This document shows positions 9,025-18,308 of a stretch of DNA of 64,000 bases, in pieces; position 1 is the stretch's first letter, and every line of letters starts with the position of its first letter. Below the pieces are notes generated by a model. It had not been told where the DNA came from. It worked only from the letters and a program-made list of their open reading frames with translations, and did no database searches. The position numbers were made by a program, and so were the translations under genes. Origin of the DNA: Leisingera sp. ANG1 (lineage in GTDB: Bacteria; Pseudomonadota; Alphaproteobacteria; Rhodobacterales; Rhodobacteraceae); the NCBI RefSeq assembly GCF_000203975.2, contig NZ_AFCF02000016.1:93571-157570 (forward strand). The letters run 5' to 3'.

Positions 9025-9083
9025 GGGAACCTCCTGTGGCTGGAGAAATGCGGCGGCGGCCCGTCAGGCCGCCGCCTGCAGGA

Positions 9084-9704
9084 TCAGGCCGCGAGGCCAA
9101 CCTTGGTTGCGGGCATCGGCTTGAAGCCTTTCAAGCCTTCGATATTGGCCAGTAGGGCGCGGACATTGGCGTAGGGCTCCAGCGAGATGCCGCCCTCCGG
9201 TGCGTGGGCGACGTAGGAATAGACGGCCACGTCTGCGATGGTGGGGGTGTCGCCAACCAGGAACCGGCGGCCCGCCATATGGGCGTCGATCTTGCCCAGC
9301 ACGCGGGCCGCAACGGTTGCGCAGAAGTCTGCATCCAGTGGCGCATTGAAGACGTTGATCAGCCGCGCCGCCGCCGGGCCAAAGGCAATCTCGCCTGCCG
9401 CAAGGGTCAGAAACTTCTGCACCTCGGCCTCTTGGACCGGATCGGAGGGCAGCCAGGACGGCGCGTATTTGCGGGCGAGGTAGACCAGGATGGCGTTGGA
9501 ATCGCTGATGACGGTTTCACCGTCCTCGATCACCGGCACCTGGCCTGCGGGGTTCAGCGCCAGGAAGGGCGGCTGTTTGTGCTCGCCAGCGGCGAGGTCG
9601 ACGTTCACAACCTCATGGGCGAGGCCGGTGAGGCTGGCGAACAGCTCCACCCGGTGGGCGTGGCCGGAAAGGGGGAAGCTGTGGATGCGGATCTGATGTG
9701 CCAT
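9084..9704 (-). CDS. Glutathione S-transferase family protein
   Basis: A 206-residue protein starting MAHQIRIHSFPLSGHAHRVE. The N-terminal thioredoxin-like domain carries the motif NPAGQVPVIEDGETVISDSNAIL, the classic GST glutathione-site strand with the cis-proline (QVP) and the ES/DS pair. The C-terminal helical domain has GRRFLVGDTPTIADVAVYSY, the usual N-capping box region. A longer upstream frame has no similarity, so the start is at 9704. It is divergent from a LysR regulator across a 141-base intergenic region with a LysR-type dyad. This is the typical layout of a LysR-controlled GST gene. The substrate is unknown. Confidence 0.93.
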   Translation of the reverse strand: MAHQIRIHSFPLSGHAHRVELFASLTGLAHEVVNVDLAAGEHKQPPFLALNPAGQVPVIEDGETVISDSNAILVYLARKYAPSWLPSDPVQEAEVQKFLTLAAGEIAFGPAAARLINVFNAPLDADFCATVAARVLGKIDAHMAGRRFLVGDTPTIADVAVYSYVAHAPEGGISLEPYANVRALLANIEGLKGFKPMPATKVGLAA

Positions 9705-9785
9705 GTCTGGGGTCCTTTGCTGCGGCAGGGGCCGCTGTTTTCTGATGACACCCGGTAGATACACTGTGCCGTGCATGGCGATAAT

Positions 9786-9802
9786 ATTCCAATTCATGGA
9801 AT
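9786..9802. promoter_or_regulatory. LysR-type dyad between GST and LysR genes
   Basis: ATTCCA-attca-TGGAAT is a perfect 6-base inverted repeat with a 5-base spacer. It contains the T-N11-A pattern typical of LysR-family binding sites and lies between the divergent GST and LysR starts. Assignment to the LysR at 9846 is inference. Confidence 0.55.
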
Positions 9803-9845
9803 GATTGTGTATATGTCGTTCATAACTGATGCCGGAGGCTCTGGG

Positions 9846-10742
9846 ATGGACAAGCTGGACTGCATGCGCGCCTTTGCCGCCGTGGCGGCGCAAAGCTCCT
9901 TTACTTCCGGCGCACGGCAGCTGGGGATCAGCACCAAGCTGGCCAGCAAGTATGTCGCCCGGCTGGAGGAGCAGCTGGGCGCGCAGCTGCTCAATCGCAC
10001 CACCCGCAAGGTGACGCTGACCGATACCGGGCGGGCCTATCTGGAGCGGTGCCTGCCGCTGCTCGCGCAATTCGACGAGCTGGAGGACGTGGTGCAGCTG
10101 CGCCAGCAGGAGCTGGCAGGCCCGATCCGCATCACCGCGCCTACTGGTTTCGGCAGCCGGGAACTGGTGGAGGCACTGCAGCCGTTCCAGCAGGCGCACC
10201 CCAAGGTGTTGGTGGAGCTGGTGCTGTCCGACCGGCATCTGCCGATGCTGGAGGAGGGGGTCGATTTGGCGGTGCGTTTTGGCGCCCTGAAGGATTCGAC
10301 GCTGGTCGCCCGCAAGCTGTGCGGCATGCGGCTGGTGGTGGTGGCCTCGCCCGGCTATCTGGCCACGCATGGCGAACCGGCCGAGCCGGAGGCGCTGGCC
10401 ACCCACAATTGCCTGCTGCAGATGACCTCGCCGCAGCCCGATGCCTGGGTCTTTGGCCAGGGTGCTGCGCAACGGACCGTCACCGTCAGAGGCAGCTTCC
10501 GCGCCAACTCCCCCCGGGCGGTGGCGCATATGGCCGCCAGCGGGCTCGGCATTGCCCGCTGCCCGCATTACACCGCGCTGCCGTTCCTGCGCGACGGCAG
10601 GCTGCAAGTGCTTTTTGAACAACAGGAAACTGACCCGGCAACGCTTTACGCCGTTTATCCCTCCAGCCGCCACCTGACGGCGCGGATCCGGGCACTGATT
10701 GATCATCTGGCAGGTTGCTTTGGACAAGGCTTTTCAGCCTGA
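9846..10742 (+). CDS. LysR-family transcriptional regulator
   Basis: A 298-residue LysR protein. The N-terminal HTH reads MRAFAAVAAQSSFTSGARQLG, followed by ISTKLASKYVARLEEQLGAQLL and the family phrase NRTTRKVTLTDTGRAYLERC. The C-terminal effector domain (from about 90) has the DLAVRFGALKDSTLVARKL strand and the typical VAHMAASGLGIARCPHY region of the CrgA/DsdC-like group. I start at MDKLDC; the in-frame extension upstream runs through the intergenic dyad. It is divergent from the GST gene and probably controls it and itself. Confidence 0.93.
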   Translation: MDKLDCMRAFAAVAAQSSFTSGARQLGISTKLASKYVARLEEQLGAQLLNRTTRKVTLTDTGRAYLERCLPLLAQFDELEDVVQLRQQELAGPIRITAPTGFGSRELVEALQPFQQAHPKVLVELVLSDRHLPMLEEGVDLAVRFGALKDSTLVARKLCGMRLVVVASPGYLATHGEPAEPEALATHNCLLQMTSPQPDAWVFGQGAAQRTVTVRGSFRANSPRAVAHMAASGLGIARCPHYTALPFLRDGRLQVLFEQQETDPATLYAVYPSSRHLTARIRALIDHLAGCFGQGFSA

Positions 10743-10783
10743 GAACCTGCTGCTTCTTTCTGGTGACCAGTACCCCGGGGAGC

Positions 10784-10803
10784 GCGAGGGGCCGGCCCCT
10801 CGC
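10784..10803. terminator. Palindrome after the LysR gene, probable terminator
   Basis: GCGAGGGGCC-GGCCCCTCGC is a perfect 20-base palindrome, 41 bases after the LysR stop. RNA folding would give a GC-rich hairpin. There is no U-tract, so termination is inferred from position only. Confidence 0.5.
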
Positions 10804-10839
10804 ATCTGCAGCAAGGCCATTATCATGCATCTGCAGCAA
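10802..10839. repeat. 13-base direct repeat
   Basis: GCATCTGCAGCAA occurs at 10802-10814 and again at 10827-10839, 25 bases apart. It lies upstream of the AT-rich putative promoter of the ABC operon and could be an activator site. Confidence 0.55.
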
Positions 10840-10842
10840 TTC

Positions 10843-10931
10843 GGGCAACAATATTGCCCTATATATTTTATGCTTGAAATATATATTCAAGCCTGCGTAG
10901 GCTGATCCCGAGGGCTGGCGCAAGATCAGCC
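10843..10931. promoter_or_regulatory. Three consecutive inverted repeats in the ABC-operon leader
   Basis: GGGCAA-caata-TTGCCC lies at 10843-10859, GCTTGAA-atatata-TTCAAGC at 10872-10892, and GGCTGATC-N16-GATCAGCC at 10900-10931. All arms are perfect. The first two are operator-like. The third could be a hairpin in the mRNA leader. The cognate regulators are unknown. Confidence 0.5.
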
Positions 10932-11048
10932 GCGACGATGCCGGCTGCGGCGGGTCTTGGCTTCTGCCGGGGCGGCGTTAAAGTCGCAAGCATTTGATCA
11001 AGAACCCAGGCCCCCAAGGGCCGGTCATATTCTGGGAGGAAAGACGTA

Positions 11049-12185
11049 ATGAAGACCATTCGGATGCTTGCAATGGCGGCTGCGATTCCGGCGCTGGCTG
11101 TTGCAGCACAGGCGGATACCAAGATCGGTATGATCACCACATTGTCCGGCGGCGGCGCCGGGCTGGGCGTGGATGTGCGCGACGGTTTCATGCTGGCGAT
11201 CGAACAGGATGGCCGCGAGGGTGTCGAGGTGGTGATTGAGGACGATCAGCGCAAGCCCGACGTGGCGGTGCAGATCGCCGACCGGATGATACAGTCCGAG
11301 AAGGTGGACATACTAACCGGCATCATCTGGTCGAACCTTGCGATGGCGGTGGTGCCTGCGGCAACCGCGCAGAACGTGTTCTACCTGTCGCCGAACGCCG
11401 GCCCCTCGGCGCTGGCGGGCAAGCGCTGCCACCAGAACTATTTCAACGTCGCCTGGCAGAACGACAACCTGCACGAGGCCGCGGGCGCCTATGCCAACGA
11501 GGCAGGGCTGAAGAACAGCTTCATCCTGGCGCCGAACTACCCGGCGGGGCAGGACGCTCTGACCGGCTACAAGCGGATGTATGGCGGCGAACTGGCGGGT
11601 GAGATCTACACCAAGCTGGGTCAGACCGATTATGCCGCCGAAATCGCGCAGATCCGGGCGTCCGGAGCCGACTCGGTCTATTTCTTCCTGCCCGGCGGCA
11701 TGGGGATTTCCTTCCTCAAGCAATATGCGGGCAGCGGTGTGGACCTGCCGGTGGTGGGACCTGCGTTCTCGTTCGATCAGGGCATCCTGCAGGCGGTGGG
11801 TGACGCCGCACTGGGGGTGAAGAACACTTCGCAGTGGAACAAGGATATCGACAATGAGGCCAACGCTGAATTTGTCGCTTCCTTCCAGGAGAAATACGGC
11901 CGTCTGCCGTCGCTCTATGCCAGCCAGGGGTTCGACACTGCCAATCTGATCCTGAGCGCGCTGGACAAGGCGGAGGTGTCTGATCAGGACAGCTTCCGCG
12001 CGGCGCTGAAAGCGGCGGAGTTCGCATCGGTTCGCGGTGATTTCAAATTCGGTGACAACCACCACCCGATCCAGAACATCTATGTGCGTGAGGTGATCAA
12101 GGAAGGCGACGTCTTCACCAACAAGATCATCGCCACCGGCCTGAGCGATCACGCCGACGCCTACGCGGCCGAGTGCAAGATGTAA
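11049..12185 (+). CDS. LIV-type ABC transporter substrate-binding protein
   Basis: A 378-residue periplasmic binding protein (type I, Leu/Ile/Val family). A signal peptide is at residues 1-22 (AAIPALAVAAQA, cut before DTKIG). The mature start KIGMITTLSGGGAGLGVDVRDG and GVEVVIEDDQRKPDVAVQIADRMI are typical of the Peripla_BP_6 group. It is first in an operon with two permeases and two ATPases, separated from the first permease by 68 bases. Related proteins carry branched-chain amino acids, but many in this group carry aromatic acids or other small carboxylates, so the ligand is open. A strong ribosome site (GGGAGGAAAGACGT) fits high expression. Confidence 0.93.
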   Translation: MKTIRMLAMAAAIPALAVAAQADTKIGMITTLSGGGAGLGVDVRDGFMLAIEQDGREGVEVVIEDDQRKPDVAVQIADRMIQSEKVDILTGIIWSNLAMAVVPAATAQNVFYLSPNAGPSALAGKRCHQNYFNVAWQNDNLHEAAGAYANEAGLKNSFILAPNYPAGQDALTGYKRMYGGELAGEIYTKLGQTDYAAEIAQIRASGADSVYFFLPGGMGISFLKQYAGSGVDLPVVGPAFSFDQGILQAVGDAALGVKNTSQWNKDIDNEANAEFVASFQEKYGRLPSLYASQGFDTANLILSALDKAEVSDQDSFRAALKAAEFASVRGDFKFGDNHHPIQNIYVREVIKEGDVFTNKIIATGLSDHADAYAAECKM

Positions 12186-12253
12186 GACCTGACCCGGACG
12201 GGGGCGCCTGAGGTGCCCCCGCACACGGCAAGACTTCCCCTTCGGAAAATCAA

Positions 12254-13174
12254 ATGACGTATATTCTAGTTCTGGAGCAGATCCTGAATGGGCTCCAGCT
12301 CGGGATGATGCTGTTTCTAATGGCAGCCGGGCTGACGCTGGTGTTCGGGGTGATGGGGCTGATCAACCTGGCCCATGGCTCGCTTTATATGGTTGGCGCC
12401 TTTGCCGCCGCGGCGGTGGCGGGCTGGACCGGATCGTTCCTGCTGGCGCTGATCGCAAGCCTGGCCGCCGCTGCCGCCGCGGGCGCGCTGATGGAGCTGG
12501 TGGTGATCCGGCGCCTCTACCGGCGCGACCATCTGGACCAGGTGCTGGCGACCTTTGCGCTGATCCTGATTTTCTCTGAGGGCACACGCTGGCTGTTCGG
12601 TTCTTTCCCGCTGTTCCTGGACGTGCCGTCCTACCTGTCGGGGCCGGTGAGCCTGCCGGGGGGTATTCAATATCCGCTGTACCGGCTGACGATCATCTTG
12701 ATCGGCTTGGCCATTGCCGCCGGGCTTTTCCTGCTGATTGCGCGCACGCGCATCGGCATCCAGATCCGGGCGGGCGAGGCCGACCGGGAGATGATTGCCG
12801 CGCTTGGCGTTGATATTTCCAAGCTCTACACGCTGGTATTTGCGCTCGGCGCGGCGCTGGCCGGGCTGGCAGGCGCGCTGGTCGGCGCGATCCAGTCGGT
12901 GCAGGTCGGCATGGGCGAGCCGGTGCTGATCCTGGCCTTTGTGGTGATCGTGATCGGCGGCATCGGCTCCATCAAAGGCGCGTTGGCCGGGGCGCTTCTG
13001 GTGGGGATGACCGATACGCTGGGCGGTGTGTTCCTGCCGCAGCTGTTTGCAGTCTTCATGGACCCGGCCAGTGCGGCCTCTGCCGGGGCGTCGCTGGCCT
13101 CGATGCTGATCTATATCCTGATGGCGGCGATCCTCTTGGTGCGCCCCTCTGGCCTTTATGGAGGGAGCGCATGA
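12254..13174 (+). CDS. livH: LIV-type ABC transporter permease (LivH-like)
   Basis: A 306-residue integral membrane protein of the BPD_transp_2 family. Typical stretches are GLTLVFGVMGLINLAHGSLYMVGAF near the N-terminus, the cytoplasmic loop ADREMIAALGVDISKLYTLVFALGA, and the late FVVIVIGGIGSIKGALAGALLVG. It forms the membrane channel together with the following LivM-like protein. The next gene overlaps its end by four bases (ATGA). The gene symbol denotes the family member; the transported ligand is not known. Confidence 0.93.
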   Translation: MTYILVLEQILNGLQLGMMLFLMAAGLTLVFGVMGLINLAHGSLYMVGAFAAAAVAGWTGSFLLALIASLAAAAAAGALMELVVIRRLYRRDHLDQVLATFALILIFSEGTRWLFGSFPLFLDVPSYLSGPVSLPGGIQYPLYRLTIILIGLAIAAGLFLLIARTRIGIQIRAGEADREMIAALGVDISKLYTLVFALGAALAGLAGALVGAIQSVQVGMGEPVLILAFVVIVIGGIGSIKGALAGALLVGMTDTLGGVFLPQLFAVFMDPASAASAGASLASMLIYILMAAILLVRPSGLYGGSA

Positions 13175-14160
13175 TGCTGACGCGCGAGAGCCTGCTCAAT
13201 TGGGCGATGATTGCGGCGCTGCTGGTCGTGCCGCTGGCCGCCTGGAGCCTGGATGAGCCGTTCATCATTACGCTGGCGACCAAGGCCGCGATCCTGGCGC
13301 TGGCCGGGGTTGGGCTGAACATTGCCCTAGGGCTTGGCGGGCTGATCAGCCTGGGCCACGCAGCGTTTTTCGGGATCGGCGGCTATGCCATGGGCATTCT
13401 TGCGGCCCACGCCCAGAACTATGAGCCGCTGTTTGAATGGCCCTTCCTGTTTGAGGGCAGCAACCAGATGCCGCTGATCTGGCTGGTGGCGGTAGTGTTC
13501 AGCGCGCTTGCGGCGCTGGTGATCGGCGCGCTGTCTTTGCGCACTTCGGGCGTATATTTCATCATGATCACCCTCGCCTTCGGGCAGATGCTCTATTACT
13601 TCGCAATCAGCTGGAGTGCCTATGGCGGCGAGGACGGGCTGTCGATCTGGGTGCGGAATGAATTCCCAGGTCTCAACACCCTGGATCCGATCCAGTTCTT
13701 TGCCATTGCCTATGTCATCCTCTGCCTGGCGCTGGTTTTCGCGGCGCGGCTGGCGCGCTCACCCTTCGGGCTGGCTTTGGCGGCGGCGCGGCAGAATGAG
13801 GACCGGGTGCAGGCGGTGGGCCTCACACCGTTCGTCTTACGGCTGACGGCCTTTGTGATTTCCGGCGCCATCACCGGGCTGGCGGGGGCGCTGTTTGCCG
13901 ATTTGAACCGGTTCGTCAGCCCGACCATGCTCAGCTGGCACACCAGCGGCGAGATCATGATCTTTGTGATCCTCGGCGGGGTCGGGCGGCTTTACGGTCC
14001 GGTTGCCGGTGCCGCGCTTTATATTCTGCTGGAGCATCTTCTGGGCGGGATCAGCGATTACTGGCAGATTTTCCTAGGCGTGCTTCTGCTGCTCATCGTG
14101 CTCTTTGCCCGCGGCGGGTTGATTGGAGCGCTGGCTGGACGGGAGAAGGCACATGGCTGA
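13171..14160 (+). CDS. livM: LIV-type ABC transporter permease (LivM-like)
   Basis: A 329-residue membrane protein of the BPD_transp_2 family. Characteristic segments are ALAGVGLNIALGLGGLISLGHAAFFGIGGYA, the SLRTSGVYFIMITLAFGQMLYYF helix, and the EAA-like loop ARQNEDRVQAVGLTPFVLRL. It is second permease of the heterodimer. It overlaps the preceding permease by four bases and the following ATPase by eight bases, so the operon is tightly coupled. Confidence 0.93.
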   Translation: MMLTRESLLNWAMIAALLVVPLAAWSLDEPFIITLATKAAILALAGVGLNIALGLGGLISLGHAAFFGIGGYAMGILAAHAQNYEPLFEWPFLFEGSNQMPLIWLVAVVFSALAALVIGALSLRTSGVYFIMITLAFGQMLYYFAISWSAYGGEDGLSIWVRNEFPGLNTLDPIQFFAIAYVILCLALVFAARLARSPFGLALAAARQNEDRVQAVGLTPFVLRLTAFVISGAITGLAGALFADLNRFVSPTMLSWHTSGEIMIFVILGGVGRLYGPVAGAALYILLEHLLGGISDYWQIFLGVLLLLIVLFARGGLIGALAGREKAHG

Positions 14161-14908
14161 TGTGGTTCTGAAAACCGATAGGCTCAACAAGTGCTTTGGC
14201 GCGCTGAAAGCAAGCAGCGATGTTTCCCTGGACCTGCGGTCCGGAGAAATTCACGCGCTGATCGGGCCGAACGGGGCGGGCAAGTCCACTCTGATCAAGC
14301 AGATCGCGGGCAACCTAGTGCCGGACAGCGGCACGGTCGAGCTGCTGGGGCAGGATGTGACCGCGCTGGATACGGTGGCGCGGGCGCGGATGGGGCTGGG
14401 GCGGACGTTCCAGATCTCCGCACTGGCGATGGAATACACGGTGCTGCAAAACGCGGTGCTGGGCGCGCTTGGCGGGCGGGGCCGGGTCTTCCATTTTTTC
14501 CGCAATGTGATGAAGGACCCGGAACTGCTGGAGCAGGCGCGCGACGCGCTGGAGCGGGTCGGGCTGACGCAGGACGCAAACCGCCGCACCGCCGACCTGT
14601 CGCACGGCCAGCGCCGCCAGCTGGAGGTGGCGGTGGCGCTGACGCTGAAGCCCAAGTTGTTTCTGATGGATGAGCCGATGGCGGGTCTGGGCACTGCGGG
14701 GTCCAAGGCGCTGACCGGGTTCCTCGATGGCTTGCGGCAAGAGGCTCCGATTCTGCTGGTGGAGCACGACATGGATGCGGTCTTTGCCCTGGCGGACCGG
14801 ATCAGCGTGCTGGTCTACGGCCAGATCATCGCCACCGGTACCGCGGATGAGATCCGCGCCAATGCCGAGGTGCGCCGCGCCTATCTGGGAGAGGAGGATG
14901 CCGCATGA
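14153..14908 (+). CDS. livG: LIV-type ABC transporter ATPase (LivG-like)
   Basis: A 251-residue ABC ATPase. Walker A is GPNGAGKST at 38-46, the signature is LSHGQRRQLEVA, and Walker B is LFLMDEPMAGLG with the H-loop VEHDMD. LSHGQ in place of LSGGQ is usual for LivG-type subunits. The start at MADVVLK is chosen over an upstream in-frame ATG because it gives the usual family N-terminus. It overlaps both neighbours by a few bases. Confidence 0.94.
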   Translation: MADVVLKTDRLNKCFGALKASSDVSLDLRSGEIHALIGPNGAGKSTLIKQIAGNLVPDSGTVELLGQDVTALDTVARARMGLGRTFQISALAMEYTVLQNAVLGALGGRGRVFHFFRNVMKDPELLEQARDALERVGLTQDANRRTADLSHGQRRQLEVAVALTLKPKLFLMDEPMAGLGTAGSKALTGFLDGLRQEAPILLVEHDMDAVFALADRISVLVYGQIIATGTADEIRANAEVRRAYLGEEDAA

Positions 14909-15594
14909 GCCTGCTGTCATTGCAAGGGGTTGAGGCCTCCTACGGCCCGGCGCAGGCGCTGTTCGGCGTCAGCCTGGAGATCGGCGAGGGCGAGGTGGTG
15001 GCGCTGATGGGCCGCAACGGCATGGGCAAATCCACCACCATCAAGACGATTTGCGGGATGCTGGCGGCCTCCAAGGGGGAGCTGACGTTCGACGGCCACG
15101 ACCTGCGCCAGCTGCCGTCGCACAAGGTCGCCCGGCTGGGAGTTGGTCTAGTGCCGGAAGGCCGGCGCTGTTTCGCGCCGCTGACGGTGGAGGAGAACCT
15201 GATTGCCGCGGCCTGTCCCGGCCCTTGGGATATGGCCAAGGTGGCAGAGCTGTTTCCGCGGCTGGAGGAGCGCCGGACGCAGGCTGCCGGATCGCTTTCG
15301 GGCGGGGAGCAGCAGATGCTGACCATCGGCCGGGCTCTCATGACCAATCCGCGGCTGCTGATCCTGGACGAGGCAACCGAAGGCTTGGCGCCGGTGGTGC
15401 GGCAGGAAATCTGGGCTGCCATTGCCCGGCTGAAGCGCGAGGCGGGTCTGTCGATCCTGGTGGTGGACAAGTCGCTGAAGGAGCTGTCTGCCATCGCCGA
15501 CCGGGCGGTGATCCTGAACAAGGGCAGCAATGCCTGGGTGGGCCGGATTGCCGAGCTGCCTGCGGATATTGCGGACCGGTTCCTGGGGGTCTAG
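14905..15594 (+). CDS. livF: LIV-type ABC transporter ATPase (LivF-like)
   Basis: A 229-residue ABC ATPase, the second of the pair. Walker A is GRNGMGKST at 36-44, the signature is LSGGEQQ and Walker B is LLILDEATEGLAP. The phrase GLVPEGRRCFAPLTVEENL is typical of LivF. One oddity is that the H-loop reads VVDKSLKEL, with lysine where most ABC ATPases have the catalytic His (usually VEQ/VEH). The same Lys-type variation occurs in some urea/LIV-type F subunits, so loss of activity should not be assumed. It ends the operon, followed by a hairpin. Confidence 0.92.
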   Translation: MSLLSLQGVEASYGPAQALFGVSLEIGEGEVVALMGRNGMGKSTTIKTICGMLAASKGELTFDGHDLRQLPSHKVARLGVGLVPEGRRCFAPLTVEENLIAAACPGPWDMAKVAELFPRLEERRTQAAGSLSGGEQQMLTIGRALMTNPRLLILDEATEGLAPVVRQEIWAAIARLKREAGLSILVVDKSLKELSAIADRAVILNKGSNAWVGRIAELPADIADRFLGV

Positions 15595-15652
15595 GTGAGA
15601 GGTCTGTAATGATACTTATGTTAAGTTTGATCCGTTTCCCCGCATTGTGAAT

Positions 15653-15676
15653 TTCCCCCGGCTGATGCCGGGGGAA
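15653..15676. terminator. Hairpin between convergent LivF and chemoreceptor genes
   Basis: TTCCCCCGGC-tgat-GCCGGGGGAA is a perfect 10-base stem with a 4-base loop, placed between the two convergent stop codons. It can serve both strands as a terminator. U-tracts on either side are weak. Confidence 0.65.
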
Positions 15677-15682
15677 CTATGT

Positions 15683-17932
15683 TCAAGCGCTCATTCGGTG
15701 CGGTTCTCTGGCGAACTCTTGGGCCGGGGCTGAACCGCTGCCGCCCAGGTCAAAGCGGCCAACAACATCCGTCAGGCTTTGTGATTCATTCTGCAAGAGC
15801 TGGCTGGCTGCCGCGGCTTCTTCGGACATGGCTGCGTTCTGCTGGGTCATATTGTCCAGCTGATGCATGGCGCCGTCGATTTTCTCCAACCCTTCGGACT
15901 GGATGCGGACGCCGTCAGCGATTTCAGTCACCAGCCCGGAAACGGCTGAGACCTGCTCGATGATGCTGGTCAGCGCATCGCCTGCGCGGCCCACCATGGC
16001 AACGCCATTGGCAACGTGTTCTTCACTGGCGGAGGTCAGCCCCTTGATCTGCCCTGCGGCATTGGAGGCGCGTTGCGCCAGTGCGCGCACTTCAGAGGCG
16101 ACCACGGCAAAGCCTGCCCCGGCGGGACCCGCTCGGGCGGCTTCGACGCCCGCGTTCAGCGCCAGAAGGTTGGTCTGGAAGGCAATGTCGTCGATCATGT
16201 TGATGATCTTGGAAATCTCCGCCGAGGCTTCCTGAATCTGATCCATTGCCGCCACCGCCGAGGTTACTACATCGGTGCTTTGCTCTGCCTCGCTGCGGGC
16301 GCCGCGCATAGTCTCGTCCATCCGGCCTGCCCGGTCGGCGGTATTGCGGATGCCACCGGTCAGCTCGCGGATGGCGCCTGCGGTTTCTTCCAGTGTCGCT
16401 GCCTGGCTCTCGGTGCGATGCGCCATCTCAGTTGCTGCGCCGCGCTGTTCTTCTGAGAAACGGCCGACGTTTTCTGCAGCATCGACAACCTCGCCCATAG
16501 AGCTGCGCAGGCGCTCCAGGCTGCGGTTGAAGTTTTCCCGCAGGGTTTCGTAATGCCCGTCGAATGGCGCCTGGATGTCGCAGGCCAGGTTGCCGCGCTG
16601 CAGTTCTGACAGGGCCGCGCTCATGCTTTCGACTACGGCGGCGGTATGGCGGGCAGCCTCTACTTCGCGGGCTGCGGCCTCATCGGCGTCCTTCAGCTTG
16701 CCGCGGAAGGTGTCGAGGCTGCGGGCCAGATCGCCAAGCTCATCACCGCGGGCGAGGCCCTGGATTTCAGAATTGTAATCTGCATCGGCCAGCGCATTGG
16801 TGGCTTCGCGCAGAGCGTGGATCGGACGGGTGACGCTGCGCGCCGCCAGCCAGGAAACACCGATCGCGGCCAATAGCGCCGCGCCGATCATGGCAGCCGC
16901 AATCAGGCGGATACGCTCGACAACGGCAAAGGCGGTATGTTCGTCGGTTTCCAGCACCAGCGACCAGTCGAATCCGGGCAGGCCCAGCGGCATTACCTGC
17001 GCAATGGCGCGTCCGCCCATTGAGGAGGCGACACCTTCGAACTGGCCTGCCTCGCGCGACTTGGCGGCCTCGATCTGCGGTGATCCCGTAAGTTTCTGCA
17101 GTGCCGGAAACAGGCCCACAACGGAGGACGGGCTGCGGGCTACACCGTCGCTGCTAACCACATAGATGTTCTGATGGGTGCCGCCGGACAGGTTGCTGGT
17201 CAGCGCCTTGACGACGCCATCGGTGCCGAGCTGGATGGCAATCACCCCGGCGATCTTACCATTCTTGGCAAACACTGGTGCGGCCATAAAGGCTGCGGCG
17301 TCCGGACTGTGGCTGTAAGCGGAAAAATCTGCCACCGCGATTGTGCCTGCTTCTGCCTCCAGCGCTGCCTGGAACACCTGCGACAGACCGCTGTCAGGCG
17401 CTTCCTGAACACCGGTCATGAAATCGTCCTGTTTTTTCACCGAATAGACCACCTGCCCGGCGGGGGTGATCAGATACAGGTCCTGATAACCGTTGAGGCG
17501 CAGGCTTTGCAGGAAAGTGGGGTGATAGGTGACATGCGACTGGTTGTAGTAGGAACCGTCGCCCGCATCTGTCAGCTCCTCCCGCCGGTCCTCAGCGTTG
17601 GGGTTTCCGGCGGCGTAGGTCTGCTTGAGATACGCAACCGGGTCGTCTTCCTCGACCATGCCGATCACCCGCTCGAAATTGCTGATGGCGCGGAACACCG
17701 CAGGCTGCCCTGCCAGGCTGGAGAGGTCGGAACGCGCAGCCTTGATCAGGAAGCCAAGCGCCTGGGCGCCGGATTTGGCCTCGATCTTCTGGGCGGCAAA
17801 GGCGTTTTCTCGGATGCTGCGCTCTGCCATGGAATAGACCAGAACGGACACGGTGACGAGAAACACACCCGTCAGCGCAACCATGATCAGCGGCAGTTTC
17901 AGTTTCAGCGGCAGTTTCGTTAGTCGGGGCAT
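15683..17932 (-). CDS. Methyl-accepting chemotaxis protein
   Basis: A 749-residue chemoreceptor. The order is TM1 (about residues 14-34, [19 protein letters not shown]), a large periplasmic Cache-like sensor (about 40-340), TM2 (about 342-365, [21 protein letters not shown]), HAMP, and the cytoplasmic signalling hairpin. The hairpin tip motif is [20 protein letters not shown] with [17 protein letters not shown] start at MPRLTK because GGAG lies ten bases upstream; a longer reading lacks a ribosome site. No CheR-tethering pentapeptide is seen at the C-terminus. It is monocistronic and convergent with the ABC operon, so it could sense the same solute (inference). Confidence 0.94.
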   Translation of the reverse strand: MPRLTKLPLKLKLPLIMVALTGVFLVTVSVLVYSMAERSIRENAFAAQKIEAKSGAQALGFLIKAARSDLSSLAGQPAVFRAISNFERVIGMVEEDDPVAYLKQTYAAGNPNAEDRREELTDAGDGSYYNQSHVTYHPTFLQSLRLNGYQDLYLITPAGQVVYSVKKQDDFMTGVQEAPDSGLSQVFQAALEAEAGTIAVADFSAYSHSPDAAAFMAAPVFAKNGKIAGVIAIQLGTDGVVKALTSNLSGGTHQNIYVVSSDGVARSPSSVVGLFPALQKLTGSPQIEAAKSREAGQFEGVASSMGGRAIAQVMPLGLPGFDWSLVLETDEHTAFAVVERIRLIAAAMIGAALLAAIGVSWLAARSVTRPIHALREATNALADADYNSEIQGLARGDELGDLARSLDTFRGKLKDADEAAAREVEAARHTAAVVESMSAALSELQRGNLACDIQAPFDGHYETLRENFNRSLERLRSSMGEVVDAAENVGRFSEEQRGAATEMAHRTESQAATLEETAGAIRELTGGIRNTADRAGRMDETMRGARSEAEQSTDVVTSAVAAMDQIQEASAEISKIINMIDDIAFQTNLLALNAGVEAARAGPAGAGFAVVASEVRALAQRASNAAGQIKGLTSASEEHVANGVAMVGRAGDALTSIIEQVSAVSGLVTEIADGVRIQSEGLEKIDGAMHQLDNMTQQNAAMSEEAAAASQLLQNESQSLTDVVGRFDLGGSGSAPAQEFAREPHRMSA

Positions 17933-18308
17933 TGGCCAGGGTCTCCTGCAGTCTGCGGCGCCCGGTCGCACCGGGGCCTGAAGGAGTCATAGTCTGGAAA
18001 GTCCTGATAAAGTGTGTACCGCAAATAGGCCGCAAATGAAGTTTTCCGGAATCTTTGCGTATTTGATGCCGCAAATTTGAATCGTGTGCCAATCCGGCCG
18101 GAAAGATGCCTGAAGCACTTATTTTTAAGGCCCTGCTAGAGCGTTGAGTCAGGAAATGCGCTGCGGGAATGACGCAAACTGTCAGGTCTGAACATATTCA
18201 CATTCCGTAGTTTTGCATCCGCAAGACGTTCGCTTTAGCCGGCCGCCGGCAAGGCCCGTGGCGGGTTTTCAAGTTGTCATTCATGTTAAACCAAACCAAA
18301 AATCACTC
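17933..18308. other. 376-base divergent intergenic region, chemoreceptor / Lrp regulator
   Basis: No gene is visible. The octamer CCGCAAAT occurs three times, at 18019-18026, 18030-18037 and 18069-18076. The first two are 11 bases apart (one helical turn). The third forms one arm of ATTTG-N6-CAAAT at 18061-18076. These look like a regulatory array in front of the Lrp-type gene or the receptor. The part from 18090 to 18308 shows nothing further that I can support. Confidence 0.45.

Larger units (their letters stand above)
10743..11048. other. 306-base intergenic region between LysR and the LIV-type ABC operon
   Basis: No gene is visible here. The region holds a terminator-like palindrome, a 13-base direct repeat and three separate inverted repeats (listed as own entries). 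It ends in the ribosome site CTGGGAGGAAAGACGT ahead of the binding-protein ATG at 11049. The stretch 10845-10890 is AT-rich compared with its surroundings, and a possible promoter is TTGCCC (10854) with AAATAT 17 bases on. The promoter call is weak. Confidence 0.6.

Noticed and set aside
14905..15594. LivF-like ATPase as inactive because the H-loop has Lys
   Set aside because: All other motifs are intact and similar Lys/Gln variants occur in functional F-type subunits, so loss of function is not supported.
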